Positions 17,705-26,459 of a DNA stretch of 64,000 nucleotides are shown here, piece by piece. The notes under the pieces were generated by a model. The model ran no database searches. It was not told the origin of the DNA and saw nothing but the letters and a program-made list of their open reading frames with translations. The position numbers and the translations under genes are program-made. Source of the DNA: Microbacterium sp. cf046 (lineage in GTDB: Bacteria > Actinomycetota > Actinomycetes > Actinomycetales > Microbacteriaceae). The stretch is from assembly GCF_900114345.1 (NCBI RefSeq), contig NZ_FOZJ01000001.1:620001-684000 (forward strand). Reading direction: 5' to 3'. Position 1 is the first letter of the stretch. Each line of letters starts with the position of its first letter.

Positions 17705-18493
17705 TTAGATCCGCGCCAGGAGCTGACGGGCGGTTTCGAGCACCTCGTTCGGATGCGAGAGGTGGACATGATGCTCGGCCTTGGGCCAGGTGACCAGCTC
17801 CGCCCCGAGAGCGTTCGCGAGCCGGACGTGGGCTCGCCGTGCGGCCGACCGCTCGGGTCGATCCGCGGTCACGACGATCGAGGGGATGCGGGGCAAGGGC
17901 GTGGCGTCGAAGTCGCGCGCGATGTCGCCGAGCCCGACGACCGCCGTCGCCAGTTGGGGCAGATCGGCCTCGGCCGCGGCGAACATGGCGCGCTTCACCT
18001 CGGGCGTCATCTCGTGACGACGAGACGACTTCCGTGCGGTCGAACGCAGCAACCCCTGCACGGCGCGCCCGAGCACTGGGACGTGTGAGAAGCGCTCCAG
18101 CCGCCGCATCGTCGACTCGATGCGCGCGGCGAGCTTCGGGTCGTTGATCGGAGTGGGGTCCAGGAGGAGCAGCCCGGCGACGTCCTCCGGATGGTCGCGT
18201 GCGAAGAGCGCCGCCACGGCGCCGCCGAGGCTCTGGCCGATCACCACGACCGGGCCGAGGCCGAGCTCGGACACGGTGGAGTGAAGGTCGGCGGTCGCCG
18301 TGGACAGGCTGCCCGGCTGGGTCGAGTGGCCAGTTCCCGGACGGTCGTAGACGATGATCCGGCATCCGGGGTCGGCGAGGAGTCCCTCGGGTAGGCCGGG
18401 GAAGAAGCCCTCGACAGCTTCCGCACCGCCGGGCAGCAGGAGCACCACCGGCCCCGCATCGCCCAGGACTGTCACCGGTTGATCTGCGCCCAT
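17705..18493 (-). CDS. Alpha/beta hydrolase
   Basis: This 262-residue enzyme has the alpha/beta hydrolase fold: oxyanion loop LLLPGGAE near residue 20, VYDRPGTGHS near residue 50, nucleophile elbow GQSLGG with S88, and a late histidine in AEHHVHLSHP. No signal peptide is visible, so it acts in the cytoplasm on an ester or amide. It is the last gene of a four-gene minus-strand operon, overlapping the MFS carrier gene by 22 bp. The natural substrate is not evident; context suggests it acts on whatever the MFS carrier imports. Confidence 0.85.
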   Translation of the reverse strand: MGADQPVTVLGDAGPVVLLLPGGAEAVEGFFPGLPEGLLADPGCRIIVYDRPGTGHSTQPGSLSTATADLHSTVSELGLGPVVVIGQSLGGAVAALFARDHPEDVAGLLLLDPTPINDPKLAARIESTMRRLERFSHVPVLGRAVQGLLRSTARKSSRRHEMTPEVKRAMFAAAEADLPQLATAVVGLGDIARDFDATPLPRIPSIVVTADRPERSAARRAHVRLANALGAELVTWPKAEHHVHLSHPNEVLETARQLLARI

Positions 18494-19755
18494 CGTGGAT
18501 CACCTTCCTTCCCCATCTCGGGAAGCCGGACGACCGAGAGGGCGCCGAGCACCCCGAAGGCCGCCAGAGTCAGATAGAGCGCCGGGAAGCCGCCGAGCGC
18601 GAGGAGTGCCGGAGCCAGGAACGGCACGAGCGATGCGGGCAGGCCGCTGGCGAGGTTGATGATGCCGAAGTCCTTCGCGACATCCTCCGAGCTGGGGAGC
18701 ATCCGCACGCACAGGGCATTGTCCACGGCGTACACGACGCCCGCACCGATGGCACTCAGCCCGAAGCTGAGGTACAGCAGCTCGATCGTCGGTGAGAAGA
18801 CCGTGAGCACCAGGCCGACCGCGGACAGCATCCCGCCCACGAGCACGAACGGCTTCTGCCGCTGGATCCGGTCGGAGATGAATCCGGAGGCGACACTGGC
18901 GACCGCGATGCCCAGGATGCCGACGCCGGCGATCCCGACGACGTACGGCGCCAGCTCGTCGGTGGTGAGCCCGAACTTGTCGAGCAGCAGAAAGGTCGTG
19001 AACGCTCCCGTCGCGAACGAGCAGTAGATCAGGAATCGCGTGAGGAACGCCCACCCGAACGCCGGATGCCGCACGGGGCTCACCCAATAGGCGCTGAGCA
19101 GCTCGCGAACGCTCATCCGCGCCGGGCGGTCCACGGGCACGTGCCGCCGCTCGCGGATGAGCAGCACCGCGACCACGCCACCGACGAGTCCCACGCCGCC
19201 GGCGATGAACCACTGGTGCGGCCCGGAACCTACCGCGCCGATCACGGCGAGCACCACCAGGGGCAGGATCGTGATGCCGAGGCCCATGAGTCCGGACACC
19301 CCGCCGCGACGATCGGGCGGCACCTGATCGGCCAGCAGCGCACTCGTGATGGCGACCTGGACCGTGAACGCCGCCTGCACGACGGCCCAGACGAGGGCGA
19401 CCTGCCAGATCTCTGTGGTGAACATCACCGCGAGCATGACGAGGGAGCCGACGAGTGCGCTGCCCAGGATCCACGTGCGTCGGCGGCCGAGTCGAGCGGT
19501 CGTCCGATCGCTGAGCCGGCCCGCGAGAGGGTTCGCGATGATGGCGGTCAGCGCACCAGCGCCGGTCACGAACCCGAACATGATCGCCGCATCGGTGCCT
19601 GCGATGGCCACCACGTGGATGGTCAGCAGCAGCTGCAGTGGCGCGAGCGTCGCCCCCGAGGCCCCGCCCGTCGACGCGAGGATCGCCGGGACGAGGCGAC
19701 GCATGGGGGTGATCGCCTCAGGGGCTGTCGTGGCGGGGAGCGTCTCGATGCTCAT
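18472..19755 (-). CDS. MFS transporter
   Basis: This is a 427-residue major facilitator with about 12 hydrophobic segments. The loop after helix 2 reads AGRLSDRTTARLGRRRTWIL, and the second-half counterpart is SGFISDRIQRQKPFVLVGG. It belongs to the same broad carrier type as the proteins at 5383 and 46495. Its start overlaps the serine hydrolase stop by one base (TGATG), so translation is coupled. It is in the TetR operon, consistent with induced uptake or efflux of the compound that the two flanking hydrolases process. Direction of transport cannot be read from sequence. Confidence 0.88.
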   Translation of the reverse strand: MSIETLPATTAPEAITPMRRLVPAILASTGGASGATLAPLQLLLTIHVVAIAGTDAAIMFGFVTGAGALTAIIANPLAGRLSDRTTARLGRRRTWILGSALVGSLVMLAVMFTTEIWQVALVWAVVQAAFTVQVAITSALLADQVPPDRRGGVSGLMGLGITILPLVVLAVIGAVGSGPHQWFIAGGVGLVGGVVAVLLIRERRHVPVDRPARMSVRELLSAYWVSPVRHPAFGWAFLTRFLIYCSFATGAFTTFLLLDKFGLTTDELAPYVVGIAGVGILGIAVASVASGFISDRIQRQKPFVLVGGMLSAVGLVLTVFSPTIELLYLSFGLSAIGAGVVYAVDNALCVRMLPSSEDVAKDFGIINLASGLPASLVPFLAPALLALGGFPALYLTLAAFGVLGALSVVRLPEMGKEGDPRWAQINR

Positions 19756-21137
19756 CAGCCGACCTTTCTCGCGGCGCGGGCGCCGAAGTGCACGTAGCGC
19801 TCGCCGGTCGGCAGCGCATAGAAGGTGACGGGGATCCAGGTCTGCGCACCCGGTGGGCGAACGGCGAGGATGTCGGAGCGGGCGGCGACGAGCGGGAACT
19901 CCTGCACCGGATTGGGCAGGAGTGCGGCAATCGGTCCGCTCGCGGTGCTGCGGAGAATCGGGCCGTCGTCGCCGTCCTCGATGTCGATCGCGATCCCCGC
20001 GCGCTCATACCGGCCGGCGAAGTCTCCGATCTCCGCGGGCGCCTCGGTGGCCGGTTCGAACGGTCGCCGCATCTCGATGCCTGCGAGCTCGGCGAAGATC
20101 TCGCGGTAGAGATCCTCATAGAGGTCCCTGGTGCGTCCGCCGTTGGCCAGCAGGGTCACGGCCAGCCGGCGCTCCGGGAGGATGCGCAGGAAGGCCGCCT
20201 GCCCGATCGTGTTGCCGTCGTGCCCGTAGAGGCGGTGCCCCGACCAGTCGAAGCGGATCCAGCCGAGGCCCCACGAGTCGCCGAGCGTCTCCGCGTCCGG
20301 GAGGTCGACCTGCCGCGCCGTCATGGCCGCCGCGGATTCCGCGCTGAGCAGACGGCTGCCGTCGGACGCGATCCCGCCACGGAGGTGCAGCTCGGCGAAT
20401 GCGAGCACGTCGCCGGCTGCGGCGGAGATCACGCCGGCCGGACTCGACGATCGAGGCATGTGCCACACCGGGACGACTGTCGGCCCGTCGTCGCGCTCGT
20501 GGTGACCGATCGCGGCCGGATGCAGCAGCACGTCCTCGGGAAGCGTGGCAGTGCGCGAGAGACCGAGTGGCCGGATGAGCAGGTCGCGGAGCGCGGCATC
20601 CCAGCCCATCCCGGTGACCACCTCGACGATGCGACCGAGCAGCACGTAGCCCGAATTGCAGTACGACCAGGTCGCCCCGATCGGATGGCTCTGCTCGGCG
20701 GTTGCGAGCTGCTCGACGTAGCGCTCCACGCAGTCGTCACCGCGACCGGTGTCGATGAAGATGTCGCCGTCGATCCCGCCCGTGTGGGTGAGCAGGTGCC
20801 GCACCGTCAGCGCTCGCGCGGTGTCGGCATCCCCGAGCGCGAAGCCGGGCAGGATCTCGGCGACAGGCTCATCGAGGCGGAGGCGCCCGTCGTCGACGAG
20901 CACCATGATCAGGGTCGCCGTCCACACCTTCGTGATGGACCCGATCTGGAAGAGCGCATCGGGCGTGACCGGGAAACCGGTGCGGACGCTGAGCACACCG
21001 GTCGCGGTCTCGAGCCGGCGGTCCTCGCCGTCGTCGTCGAGCAGAAGGATGCCGAGCTGCGCGCCCGGCACTCCGTGTCGCTCCGCGAGCGCCGCCAGTC
21101 GCGCACTCCAATGCGCATGATCGAGTCGGTCGGTCAT
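19755..21137 (-). CDS. Serine hydrolase, class C beta-lactamase/DD-peptidase fold
   Basis: This 460-residue protein has the catalytic set of the beta-lactamase/penicillin-binding superfamily: S67-I-T-K70 (SxxK), Y159-C-N161 (YxN) and the following NSGYVLLGRIVE, with LTHTGG near residue 118 as in EstB/DmpB-type enzymes. An extra C-terminal region of about 100 residues follows the catalytic domain. There is no signal peptide, so a role in wall synthesis is unlikely; esterase, D-aminopeptidase or amide hydrolase activity is more probable. It starts within the TetR stop (ATGA overlap), so it is the first structural gene of the TetR operon. Confidence 0.88.
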   Translation of the reverse strand: MTDRLDHAHWSARLAALAERHGVPGAQLGILLLDDDGEDRRLETATGVLSVRTGFPVTPDALFQIGSITKVWTATLIMVLVDDGRLRLDEPVAEILPGFALGDADTARALTVRHLLTHTGGIDGDIFIDTGRGDDCVERYVEQLATAEQSHPIGATWSYCNSGYVLLGRIVEVVTGMGWDAALRDLLIRPLGLSRTATLPEDVLLHPAAIGHHERDDGPTVVPVWHMPRSSSPAGVISAAAGDVLAFAELHLRGGIASDGSRLLSAESAAAMTARQVDLPDAETLGDSWGLGWIRFDWSGHRLYGHDGNTIGQAAFLRILPERRLAVTLLANGGRTRDLYEDLYREIFAELAGIEMRRPFEPATEAPAEIGDFAGRYERAGIAIDIEDGDDGPILRSTASGPIAALLPNPVQEFPLVAARSDILAVRPPGAQTWIPVTFYALPTGERYVHFGARAARKVG

Positions 21138-21817
21138 CGGTCCTCCCAGGCCAGAGCGCCCAGCGCCAGATCGATCTGCCGCTCGTAGCCCGCTTCGTCG
21201 CCCAGCTCGGGCATGTCGTGCAGGATCTGCGCCGCCTCGGGGTGGTCGGATGCCGCGCGCTGCCGCTCCTTGCGCTCGGCCAACGTGGTCTCCGAAGGGC
21301 GGGAGATGTTGCGGTACCCGACGGCGGCGCCCGTGGCGAGCGAGATGATCGCCCGATAGATGAGCTGCGCCTGCTGGGCAGAGGCCCCGGCGGCGAGCAG
21401 ATTCTCGATGATCAGCTCACCGAAGAGGTGCTGGGAGGTGCGCTCCACTTCCGGGCGGTGGCCGACGATCGCCAGGAGCAGTTCGGGATGCCGGCAGCCG
21501 GCGCGGTGGATGCGTCGCGCCGCCTCGCGGACGAACTCGACCGGGTCGCCCCCCTGTGGGAGGTCGGCGAGCATCTCGCGGGCGACGAAGTCGTCGGCGA
21601 TGGCGTCGACGAGTTCGGAGCGGTCCTTCACATGGTTGTAGATCGCGGCCGGAGAAACGCCGAGCTCGGCGGCGACGCTGCGGAGCGAGAGGGCATCGAA
21701 GCCGCGGTCGTCGATGATCCTCTCGGCAGCGGCGACGACGCGCGCCTTGGTCAGGCCCGCTGCCACGCCGCGACCGCGGCGCGGTGCTGCGCTCCTGGCC
21801 GGACTGGTCGTCGTCAT
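21134..21817 (-). CDS. TetR-family transcriptional regulator
   Basis: This 227-residue regulator has a basic leader and then the TetR helix-turn-helix (residues 22-70: TKARVVAAAERIIDDRGFDA, LSLRSVAAELGVSPAAIYNH, VKDRSELVDAIADDF). The C-terminal ligand domain resembles TetR_C-type all-helical bundles. It heads the operon with the serine hydrolase, MFS and alpha/beta hydrolase, and is divergent from the dipeptidase gene 85 bp away. It probably controls both directions from the short AT-rich intergenic region and responds to the imported substrate. Confidence 0.9.
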   Translation of the reverse strand: MTTTSPARSAAPRRGRGVAAGLTKARVVAAAERIIDDRGFDALSLRSVAAELGVSPAAIYNHVKDRSELVDAIADDFVAREMLADLPQGGDPVEFVREAARRIHRAGCRHPELLLAIVGHRPEVERTSQHLFGELIIENLLAAGASAQQAQLIYRAIISLATGAAVGYRNISRPSETTLAERKERQRAASDHPEAAQILHDMPELGDEAGYERQIDLALGALAWEDR

Positions 21818-21837
21818 GGGAACTCGCCTCCGCGTTG

Positions 21838-21870
21838 AGCTAATTAACGGTGTACATTACATGCTGAACG
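21838..21870. promoter_or_regulatory. AT-rich divergent promoter/operator between TetR and dipeptidase genes
   Basis: In otherwise high-GC sequence, 21841-21859 reads TAATTAACGGTGTACATTA, with inverted TAAT/ATTA ends. It is the only AT-rich stretch between the divergent starts and so probably holds the -10 elements and the TetR site. The symmetry is weak, so the exact operator is uncertain. Confidence 0.4.
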
Positions 21871-21902
21871 GCTCGAGCGCCACTCCGACCAGGAAGGTCC
21901 CC

Positions 21903-22958
21903 ATGACGACGACCTCAGTCCCGCCGCGGACTCCTGCAGGCGCCCCCGTCGCCGATGCCCACAACGATCTGCTGCTCCTGGTCGCGCGGCGGCCGCCCGC
22001 TCTCTGGGGTGAGTACTTCCGCGACACCTGGTATCCGCAGCTGCGCGACGGGAACGTACGACTTCAGGTGCTTGCGGTGGACTGCAACTGGCCGCCTCAG
22101 CCGGAGATCGCGCTGCGCCGCACCCTGCTCATGATCGAGGCCGCCCACCGGATCGCCGAGGAGAACGCCGACATCGTCGCTCTCTGCCGCGACGGCTCGG
22201 AGATCGACGTCGCAATCGCCACCGGCAGGATCGCCCTCGTGCTCGCCATCGAAGGGGCGTCCCAGGTCGAGCGCGACGTGGCCCTGCTCGAGTCCTTCCA
22301 CCGGCTCGGCGTGCGGATGGTCTCGCTGGCGCACTTCGGCAGGAGCGCTCTGGCCGACGGATCTGGTGAGGATGCCGCCGGAAGCCGGCTCACCCGCGCG
22401 GGTGTCGAGGCGCTGAAGCTGCTGGAGTCGCGGGGGACGATTCTCGACGTGTCGCATCTGAGTGCGGCCGGGGTCGAGCACGTCCTCGAGATCGCCACGA
22501 GACCGATGATCGCGAGCCACTCCGGGGCGAGGGCGCTCTTCGACCATCACCGCAACCTCTCGGATGCCGCGCTGCGCGGCATCCGCGACGCCGACGGCCT
22601 GGTCTGCCTCAACCTGTTCGCGGGATACCTGGCGGCCGAGCCCACCATGGCGGATGTCGTCGCCCAGCTCGACCACCTCGTCGACATCGTCGGGCCGCAC
22701 CGGGTCGGCATCGGCGCCGACTTCTGTCTCGAGATCTTCTCCGAGATCGTCCCCGACGCCGACCGGCCGCTGCGACTCGAGGGGATCGACGCGGAGTCGA
22801 CCCTGCCCGGGCTCGAGGGACCGGCTGGACTGCCTCTGGTCGGAGACGCACTTCGCGACGCCGGCTGGGACGATTCGCTCGTCCGCGGAGTCATGGGCGG
22901 CAACCTCACGGCATTCCTCAGGACGCATATGCCGAATGCGCAGGACGCCGTGGCCTGA
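21903..22958 (+). CDS. Membrane (renal) dipeptidase family zinc hydrolase
   Basis: This 351-residue protein belongs to peptidase family M19. Metal ligands are visible: H20 and D22 in DAHND, the bridging Glu in LAIEGA near residue 118, the His in LDVSHLS near residue 184, and the His in MIASHSGAR near residue 204; GIGADF near residue 280 is also typical. Family members cleave dipeptides, including those with a D-residue at the C-terminus, and some open beta-lactams. No signal peptide is seen. The ATG at 21903 has AGGAAGG eight bases upstream. It is divergent from the TetR-serine hydrolase-MFS operon and may work on the same imported compound. Confidence 0.9.
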   Translation: MTTTSVPPRTPAGAPVADAHNDLLLLVARRPPALWGEYFRDTWYPQLRDGNVRLQVLAVDCNWPPQPEIALRRTLLMIEAAHRIAEENADIVALCRDGSEIDVAIATGRIALVLAIEGASQVERDVALLESFHRLGVRMVSLAHFGRSALADGSGEDAAGSRLTRAGVEALKLLESRGTILDVSHLSAAGVEHVLEIATRPMIASHSGARALFDHHRNLSDAALRGIRDADGLVCLNLFAGYLAAEPTMADVVAQLDHLVDIVGPHRVGIGADFCLEIFSEIVPDADRPLRLEGIDAESTLPGLEGPAGLPLVGDALRDAGWDDSLVRGVMGGNLTAFLRTHMPNAQDAVA

Positions 22959-22992
22959 GGGTAACAGTCGACGTCCCCCTCGATGCGCGCGC

Positions 22993-23025
22993 TATTCTGG
23001 CGTCTACATCGTTGTCAAGACGATG
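22993..23025 (+). promoter_or_regulatory. Candidate promoter with palindromic operator
   Basis: A -10-like TATTCT at 22993-22998 is followed at 23007-23025 by CATCGTTGTCAAGACGATG, which has perfect 6-bp arms (CATCGT/ACGATG) around a 7-bp centre. An operator just downstream of the -10 is a usual repressor site. The regulator is unknown. Confidence 0.5.
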
Positions 23026-23060
23026 AAGATCGAGAGAATCATCGGGAAGGCGGATGCGGC

Positions 23061-24044
23061 ATGACCAGCCTCACTGCGCAGAACTGGCCGATCGCGGCCG
23101 CAGCTCTGCCGTTCCCCGGCACGACGGCGAACGGGGAGAGCGTCACCGACGCGGCGCCGGACGAATGGGCGAGCACCCTCACCGAGATCGCCGACGCGGG
23201 CTTCGACCGGCTCGACGTCACGGATTCGTGGTTGCGCGTCGGGGATCTGAGCGAGGGGCGGCTCGACGACTTCGCCGCCGTCGCGCGCGAGGCGGGCGTC
23301 GTCCCGACGTCGATCTCAGCGATCCGGCGCAGCGTCATCGATCACGCGAACGGCGACGAGAACCTCGCGTACAGCCACCGCACGCTCGACGCTGCCGCCT
23401 TGCTGGGCATCGAGACGGTGTCGTTCGGACTGCACCAGGCGCTGACGGTCCAGCAGCAGGCTCAGCTCTGGTTCTGGACCATGGATGGGCATAAGGACGA
23501 TCCGGCCGATTGGGGACTCGCAGTGAGACGCCTCTCGGAGCTGGGACGCCACGCGGGCGAGCTGGGCTTGATCGTGTCGCTCGAGATGTACGAGGACACG
23601 TTCCTCGGCACGGCGGACTCGGCGGTGCGCCTCGTCCAGGACATCGGAATGGACAACGTCGGGCTCAACCCAGACATCGGCAACCTCGTACGACTGCACC
23701 GCCCCATCGAGTCCTGGTGGGACATGGTCGAGAAGACGCTGCCCTATGCGAACTTCTGGCACGTCAAGAACTACGCCCGCGATGAGGACTCAGCCCGCGG
23801 AGAGTATTTCGCGGTGCCCGCGCCGATGCAGCACGGGCTCATCGACTATCGCCGCGCGTTCCGCTACGCGATCGAACAGGGCTTCCAGGGCGTGATCTGC
23901 GTGGAGAACTACGGAGGTGACGGGCTGAGCGTGTGCGCCGACAACCGCGACTACCTGCGCCGCCACGTGCTGCCCAAGCGCGAGGGCTATGCGCTCGGCA
24001 CGAGCAGGGTGCGCCAGCCGAGGTTCGAGGGAGGTGCCTCATGA
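23061..24044 (+). CDS. Sugar phosphate isomerase/epimerase (xylose-isomerase-like TIM barrel)
   Basis: This 327-residue protein has the AP-endonuclease-2/xylose-isomerase-like TIM barrel fold. Likely metal and substrate positions lie in IVSLEMYEDTF (Glu near residue 177), GLNPDIGNL (Asp near residue 213), FWHVKNYARD (His/Lys near 233) and GVICVENYGGDG (Glu near 284). The family isomerises or epimerises keto-sugars. The ATG at 23061 follows GGGAAGGCGG; upstream codons in frame overlap the palindromic operator and are rejected. The stop overlaps the next gene's ATG by four bases, making a coupled pair with a dehydrogenase. Confidence 0.85.
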   Translation: MTSLTAQNWPIAAAALPFPGTTANGESVTDAAPDEWASTLTEIADAGFDRLDVTDSWLRVGDLSEGRLDDFAAVAREAGVVPTSISAIRRSVIDHANGDENLAYSHRTLDAAALLGIETVSFGLHQALTVQQQAQLWFWTMDGHKDDPADWGLAVRRLSELGRHAGELGLIVSLEMYEDTFLGTADSAVRLVQDIGMDNVGLNPDIGNLVRLHRPIESWWDMVEKTLPYANFWHVKNYARDEDSARGEYFAVPAPMQHGLIDYRRAFRYAIEQGFQGVICVENYGGDGLSVCADNRDYLRRHVLPKREGYALGTSRVRQPRFEGGAS

Positions 24045-25024
24045 CCCGCATCGCCATCGTCGGGAGCGGCTACATGGGCGGGGGGATGGCGCAGGTCTTC
24101 GCCCTCGCCGGTCACGACGTCGTGCTCTCGGACGTCACCGCCGATATCGCGCAGTCCAACCTCGAGCGGGTGCGCGTCGAGACGGCGCAGTTCGAGGAGC
24201 AGGGCCTCTACCGCACCGGCTCGACCGACCTCATCGCCGCGAACATCAGCGCCGCGGAGAGCATCGAGGCAGCAGTCGCCGACGCGGAGTTCATCGAGGA
24301 GGCCGTCCCGGAGCGGATCGACATCAAGCACGAGACGCTGCGACGCATCTCGACCGCGAACCCGACCGCCGTCATCGGCAGCAACACCTCGACGATCTCG
24401 ATCACGAAGCTGTCGGAGCCCGTCGTGCACCCTGCGCGCTTCCTCGGAGTGCATTTCTCCAATCCCGCGCCCTTCGTCCCAGGCGTCGAGATCATCCCCC
24501 ACGCCGGGACGGAGGAGTCGGCGATCCGCACCGCCGAGCAGATCGTGCGCGGTTCGGGCAAGGTCGCCGCGCGAGTCACGGATGCGACCGGGTTCGTGCT
24601 CAACCGGCTGCAGTACGCGCTGTTCCACGAGGCGACCCAGCTCGTGGACGAGGGCGTGGCCTCGATCGAGGACATCGATGCGATCGTGCGATCGACGTTC
24701 GGATTCCGTCTGCCCTTCTTCGGCCCGTTCGCGATCGCCGACATGGCAGGCCTCGACGTCTACGCGTTCTGCTACGCGTCGCTGCAGACCGAATTCCCTG
24801 AGCGATTCGCCACACCGAGCATCCTCAGTGAGCGGATCGAGAAGGGCGAGCTCGGCACCAAGAGCGGCGCAGGCTTCCGCTCGATCGATCCGGAGCGGAT
24901 CGGCGACCTCGTCGCCTATCGCAACCGGGCCTACGCGAAGATGGCAGAGCTGCTCGAGGAGCTCGGTCCCTCCCCGTTCGACGCGCCGGAACCGGGCGGT
25001 GACGAGGACCGGGCCAGCCGGTGA
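24041..25024 (+). CDS. 3-hydroxyacyl-CoA dehydrogenase-fold NAD dehydrogenase, possibly a sugar-acid dehydrogenase
   Basis: This 327-residue protein has the 3HCDH layout: Rossmann motif GSGYMGGGMAQ at residues 7-17, EFIEEAVPE near residue 86, SNTSTISI near 115, and the catalytic region RFLGVHFSNPAPFVPGVEII near 131-150 where the His is retained. The C-terminal helical domain has GFVLNRLQYALFHEATQLVDEG. Members act on hydroxyacyl-CoA or, in the lambda-crystallin/L-gulonate 3-dehydrogenase branch, on sugar acids. Coupling to a sugar isomerase and the absence of thiolase or enoyl-CoA hydratase genes favour a sugar-acid substrate, by inference. Confidence 0.82.
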   Translation: MTRIAIVGSGYMGGGMAQVFALAGHDVVLSDVTADIAQSNLERVRVETAQFEEQGLYRTGSTDLIAANISAAESIEAAVADAEFIEEAVPERIDIKHETLRRISTANPTAVIGSNTSTISITKLSEPVVHPARFLGVHFSNPAPFVPGVEIIPHAGTEESAIRTAEQIVRGSGKVAARVTDATGFVLNRLQYALFHEATQLVDEGVASIEDIDAIVRSTFGFRLPFFGPFAIADMAGLDVYAFCYASLQTEFPERFATPSILSERIEKGELGTKSGAGFRSIDPERIGDLVAYRNRAYAKMAELLEELGPSPFDAPEPGGDEDRASR

Positions 25025-25061
25025 TCGGCAGCCTCGGCGTCGAGCGGCCCGAGGCGCCGGG

Positions 25062-26102
25062 CTACTCGCCGTCGGTGCTCTCGAATCCCGTCGACTCACG
25101 CGGGACGATGCGGAACGTCGGCTTGAAGGTCTCTGGCGGACGCCGCTCGCCCTTCTCGTGGATCCTCTCGATCAGGCGATCGACGGCGATCTCGGCGATC
25201 TCATCGCGGCCGGGATCCACCGTGGACATCGATGGCACGGAGTACTTGCTCTCGTCGATGTTGTCGAATCCGATCACGGCGACGTCGTCGGGCACCGAGA
25301 GCCCTTCCTCGCGAAGCGCGCGCAGCACGCCGAGACCGAGCGTGTCGGTGAGGGCGAAGATGGCGTCGAAGTCGACGCGATCCTGCACCAGCCGGTGCGT
25401 GGCCGCCGCTCCGCCCGCGCGATTCCAGCGCAGCATCTCGGTCGGGCGCACAAGGGACGGATCGACGTCGATGCCGGCCTGTTCGAGCGCTCGCAGGTAG
25501 CCCTTGAGGCGGAGGTTCGCAGAGCTGGCCTCATCGCCCCCGTGCAGATCGGCCCCGATCAGAGCGATGCGACGGCGGCCGATCTCGAGGAGATGCTCGA
25601 CGGCGGCCTGTGACGAGGACGTGTTGTGCATGGTGACGTGATCCGTCGGGCCGCCGAAGATCCGCTCGCCGAGCAGAACGAGGGGACCGTCGAGGCTGAG
25701 CGCCTCGGCATCCTCCTGACCGAGGCTCACGGGGCTGAAGAGCAGGCCGTCGAGGAAGCGGGGGCGGCTGTTCGCGACCGCCTCGAGTTCCGCCTCGCGC
25801 TGACCGAACGTCTGCTCCACCATGACGCCGAGACCACGCTGGGCGGCTGCGCGGATCACCGAGTCGGCGAGTTCTGCGAAGTAGTTCTCGCGCAGCGAGG
25901 GGACGGCCAGCCCGATGACGCCGGTGCGCCCGGATCTCAGGCCCCGCGCAGACAGGTTGGGGCGGTAATCGAGCTGCTCGATCGCGGCGACCACCCGGCT
26001 GCGGGTCTCGGGGCGCACGTGCGGATAGTCGTTGATGACGTTCGAGACCGTCTTGATCGAAACGCCCGCCACCCGGGCGACGTCGTGCATCGTCGGTCCC
26101 AT
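25062..26102 (-). CDS. LacI-family repressor of the arabinoside importer locus
   Basis: This 346-residue regulator has the helix-turn-helix at residues 4-24 (TMHDVARVAGVSIKTVSNVI), hinge RPNLSARGLRSG near residue 55, and a sugar-binding core with DGLLFSPVSL, RIALIGADLHGGDEASSANL and DVAVIGFDNIDESKYSVPSM. It is divergent from the solute-binding-protein gene; the 357 bp between them hold several palindromes with an AACGTT-type centre. It probably represses the importer, the GH51 enzyme and itself until an arabinose-containing inducer binds. An internal ATG at 26090 is an alternative start. Confidence 0.92.
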   Translation of the reverse strand: MGPTMHDVARVAGVSIKTVSNVINDYPHVRPETRSRVVAAIEQLDYRPNLSARGLRSGRTGVIGLAVPSLRENYFAELADSVIRAAAQRGLGVMVEQTFGQREAELEAVANSRPRFLDGLLFSPVSLGQEDAEALSLDGPLVLLGERIFGGPTDHVTMHNTSSSQAAVEHLLEIGRRRIALIGADLHGGDEASSANLRLKGYLRALEQAGIDVDPSLVRPTEMLRWNRAGGAAATHRLVQDRVDFDAIFALTDTLGLGVLRALREEGLSVPDDVAVIGFDNIDESKYSVPSMSTVDPGRDEIAEIAVDRLIERIHEKGERRPPETFKPTFRIVPRESTGFESTDGE

Positions 26103-26177
26103 CGATGCCCCCGCCTCCGTGTCGACGTCTGTACTCTACTGCGCTCGTCGCTGAGCGGAGCGGTCGGCGTCCCGTGC

Positions 26178-26206
26178 ATTCCAACGTGGAAATGCAACGT
26201 TAGAGA
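26178..26206. promoter_or_regulatory. Putative LacI operator near the repressor's own 5' end
   Basis: ATTCCAACGTGGAAAT at 26178-26193 and an overlapping half-related GCAACGTTAGA at 26194-26204 share the AACGT core found in the importer operators. They lie about 75-105 bp upstream of the divergent LacI start. They would fit autoregulation but are less symmetric than the 26359 site. Confidence 0.4.
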
Positions 26207-26315
26207 AATCCTACCGGTGCCGGCTCACCGAGGTGGTGTAGGCGAATGCGTCTGCGTGCACCGCGATCGGGCCCCCAAACTTTTCGATGCCCTTCGAGGA
26301 ATTTTCGCGCAGCTC

Positions 26316-26374
26316 TTGACACTGCACGGAACCGATGGAATTGTGTCTACAACGTTGCTCTACAACGTTGTAGA
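26316..26374 (+). promoter_or_regulatory. Importer promoter with a perfect 16-bp LacI operator and a second half-site
   Basis: A consensus -35 TTGACA lies at 26316-26321, with a weak -10 region around 26339-26344. Immediately downstream is TCTACAACGTTGCTCT (26346-26361) and then the perfect palindrome TCTACAACGTTGTAGA (26359-26374), with the central CG of LacI-family sites. An 85-bp leader runs to the GTG start of the binding-protein gene. Binding here would block transcription start. Confidence 0.75.
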
Positions 26375-26459
26375 CCGACCCGAACAGCACTCTCCCAGTG
26401 GCCACGATCGGAACGGTCGCGCACCGACGAAGAAGTCCCGCAAACTGAAAGGAAATCCA

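Noticed and set aside
17508..17708. 66-codon plus-strand frame in the gap
   Set aside because: No ribosome binding site and no recognisable family; composition looks like shadow coding.
24041..25024. Fatty-acid beta-oxidation role for the 3HCDH-fold protein
   Set aside because: No partner beta-oxidation genes nearby and translational coupling to a sugar isomerase; kept only as an alternative.
25626..26459. N-terminal extension of the sugar-binding protein frame
   Set aside because: It runs antisense through the LacI gene and across the promoter; the signal peptide begins at the GTG at 26460.
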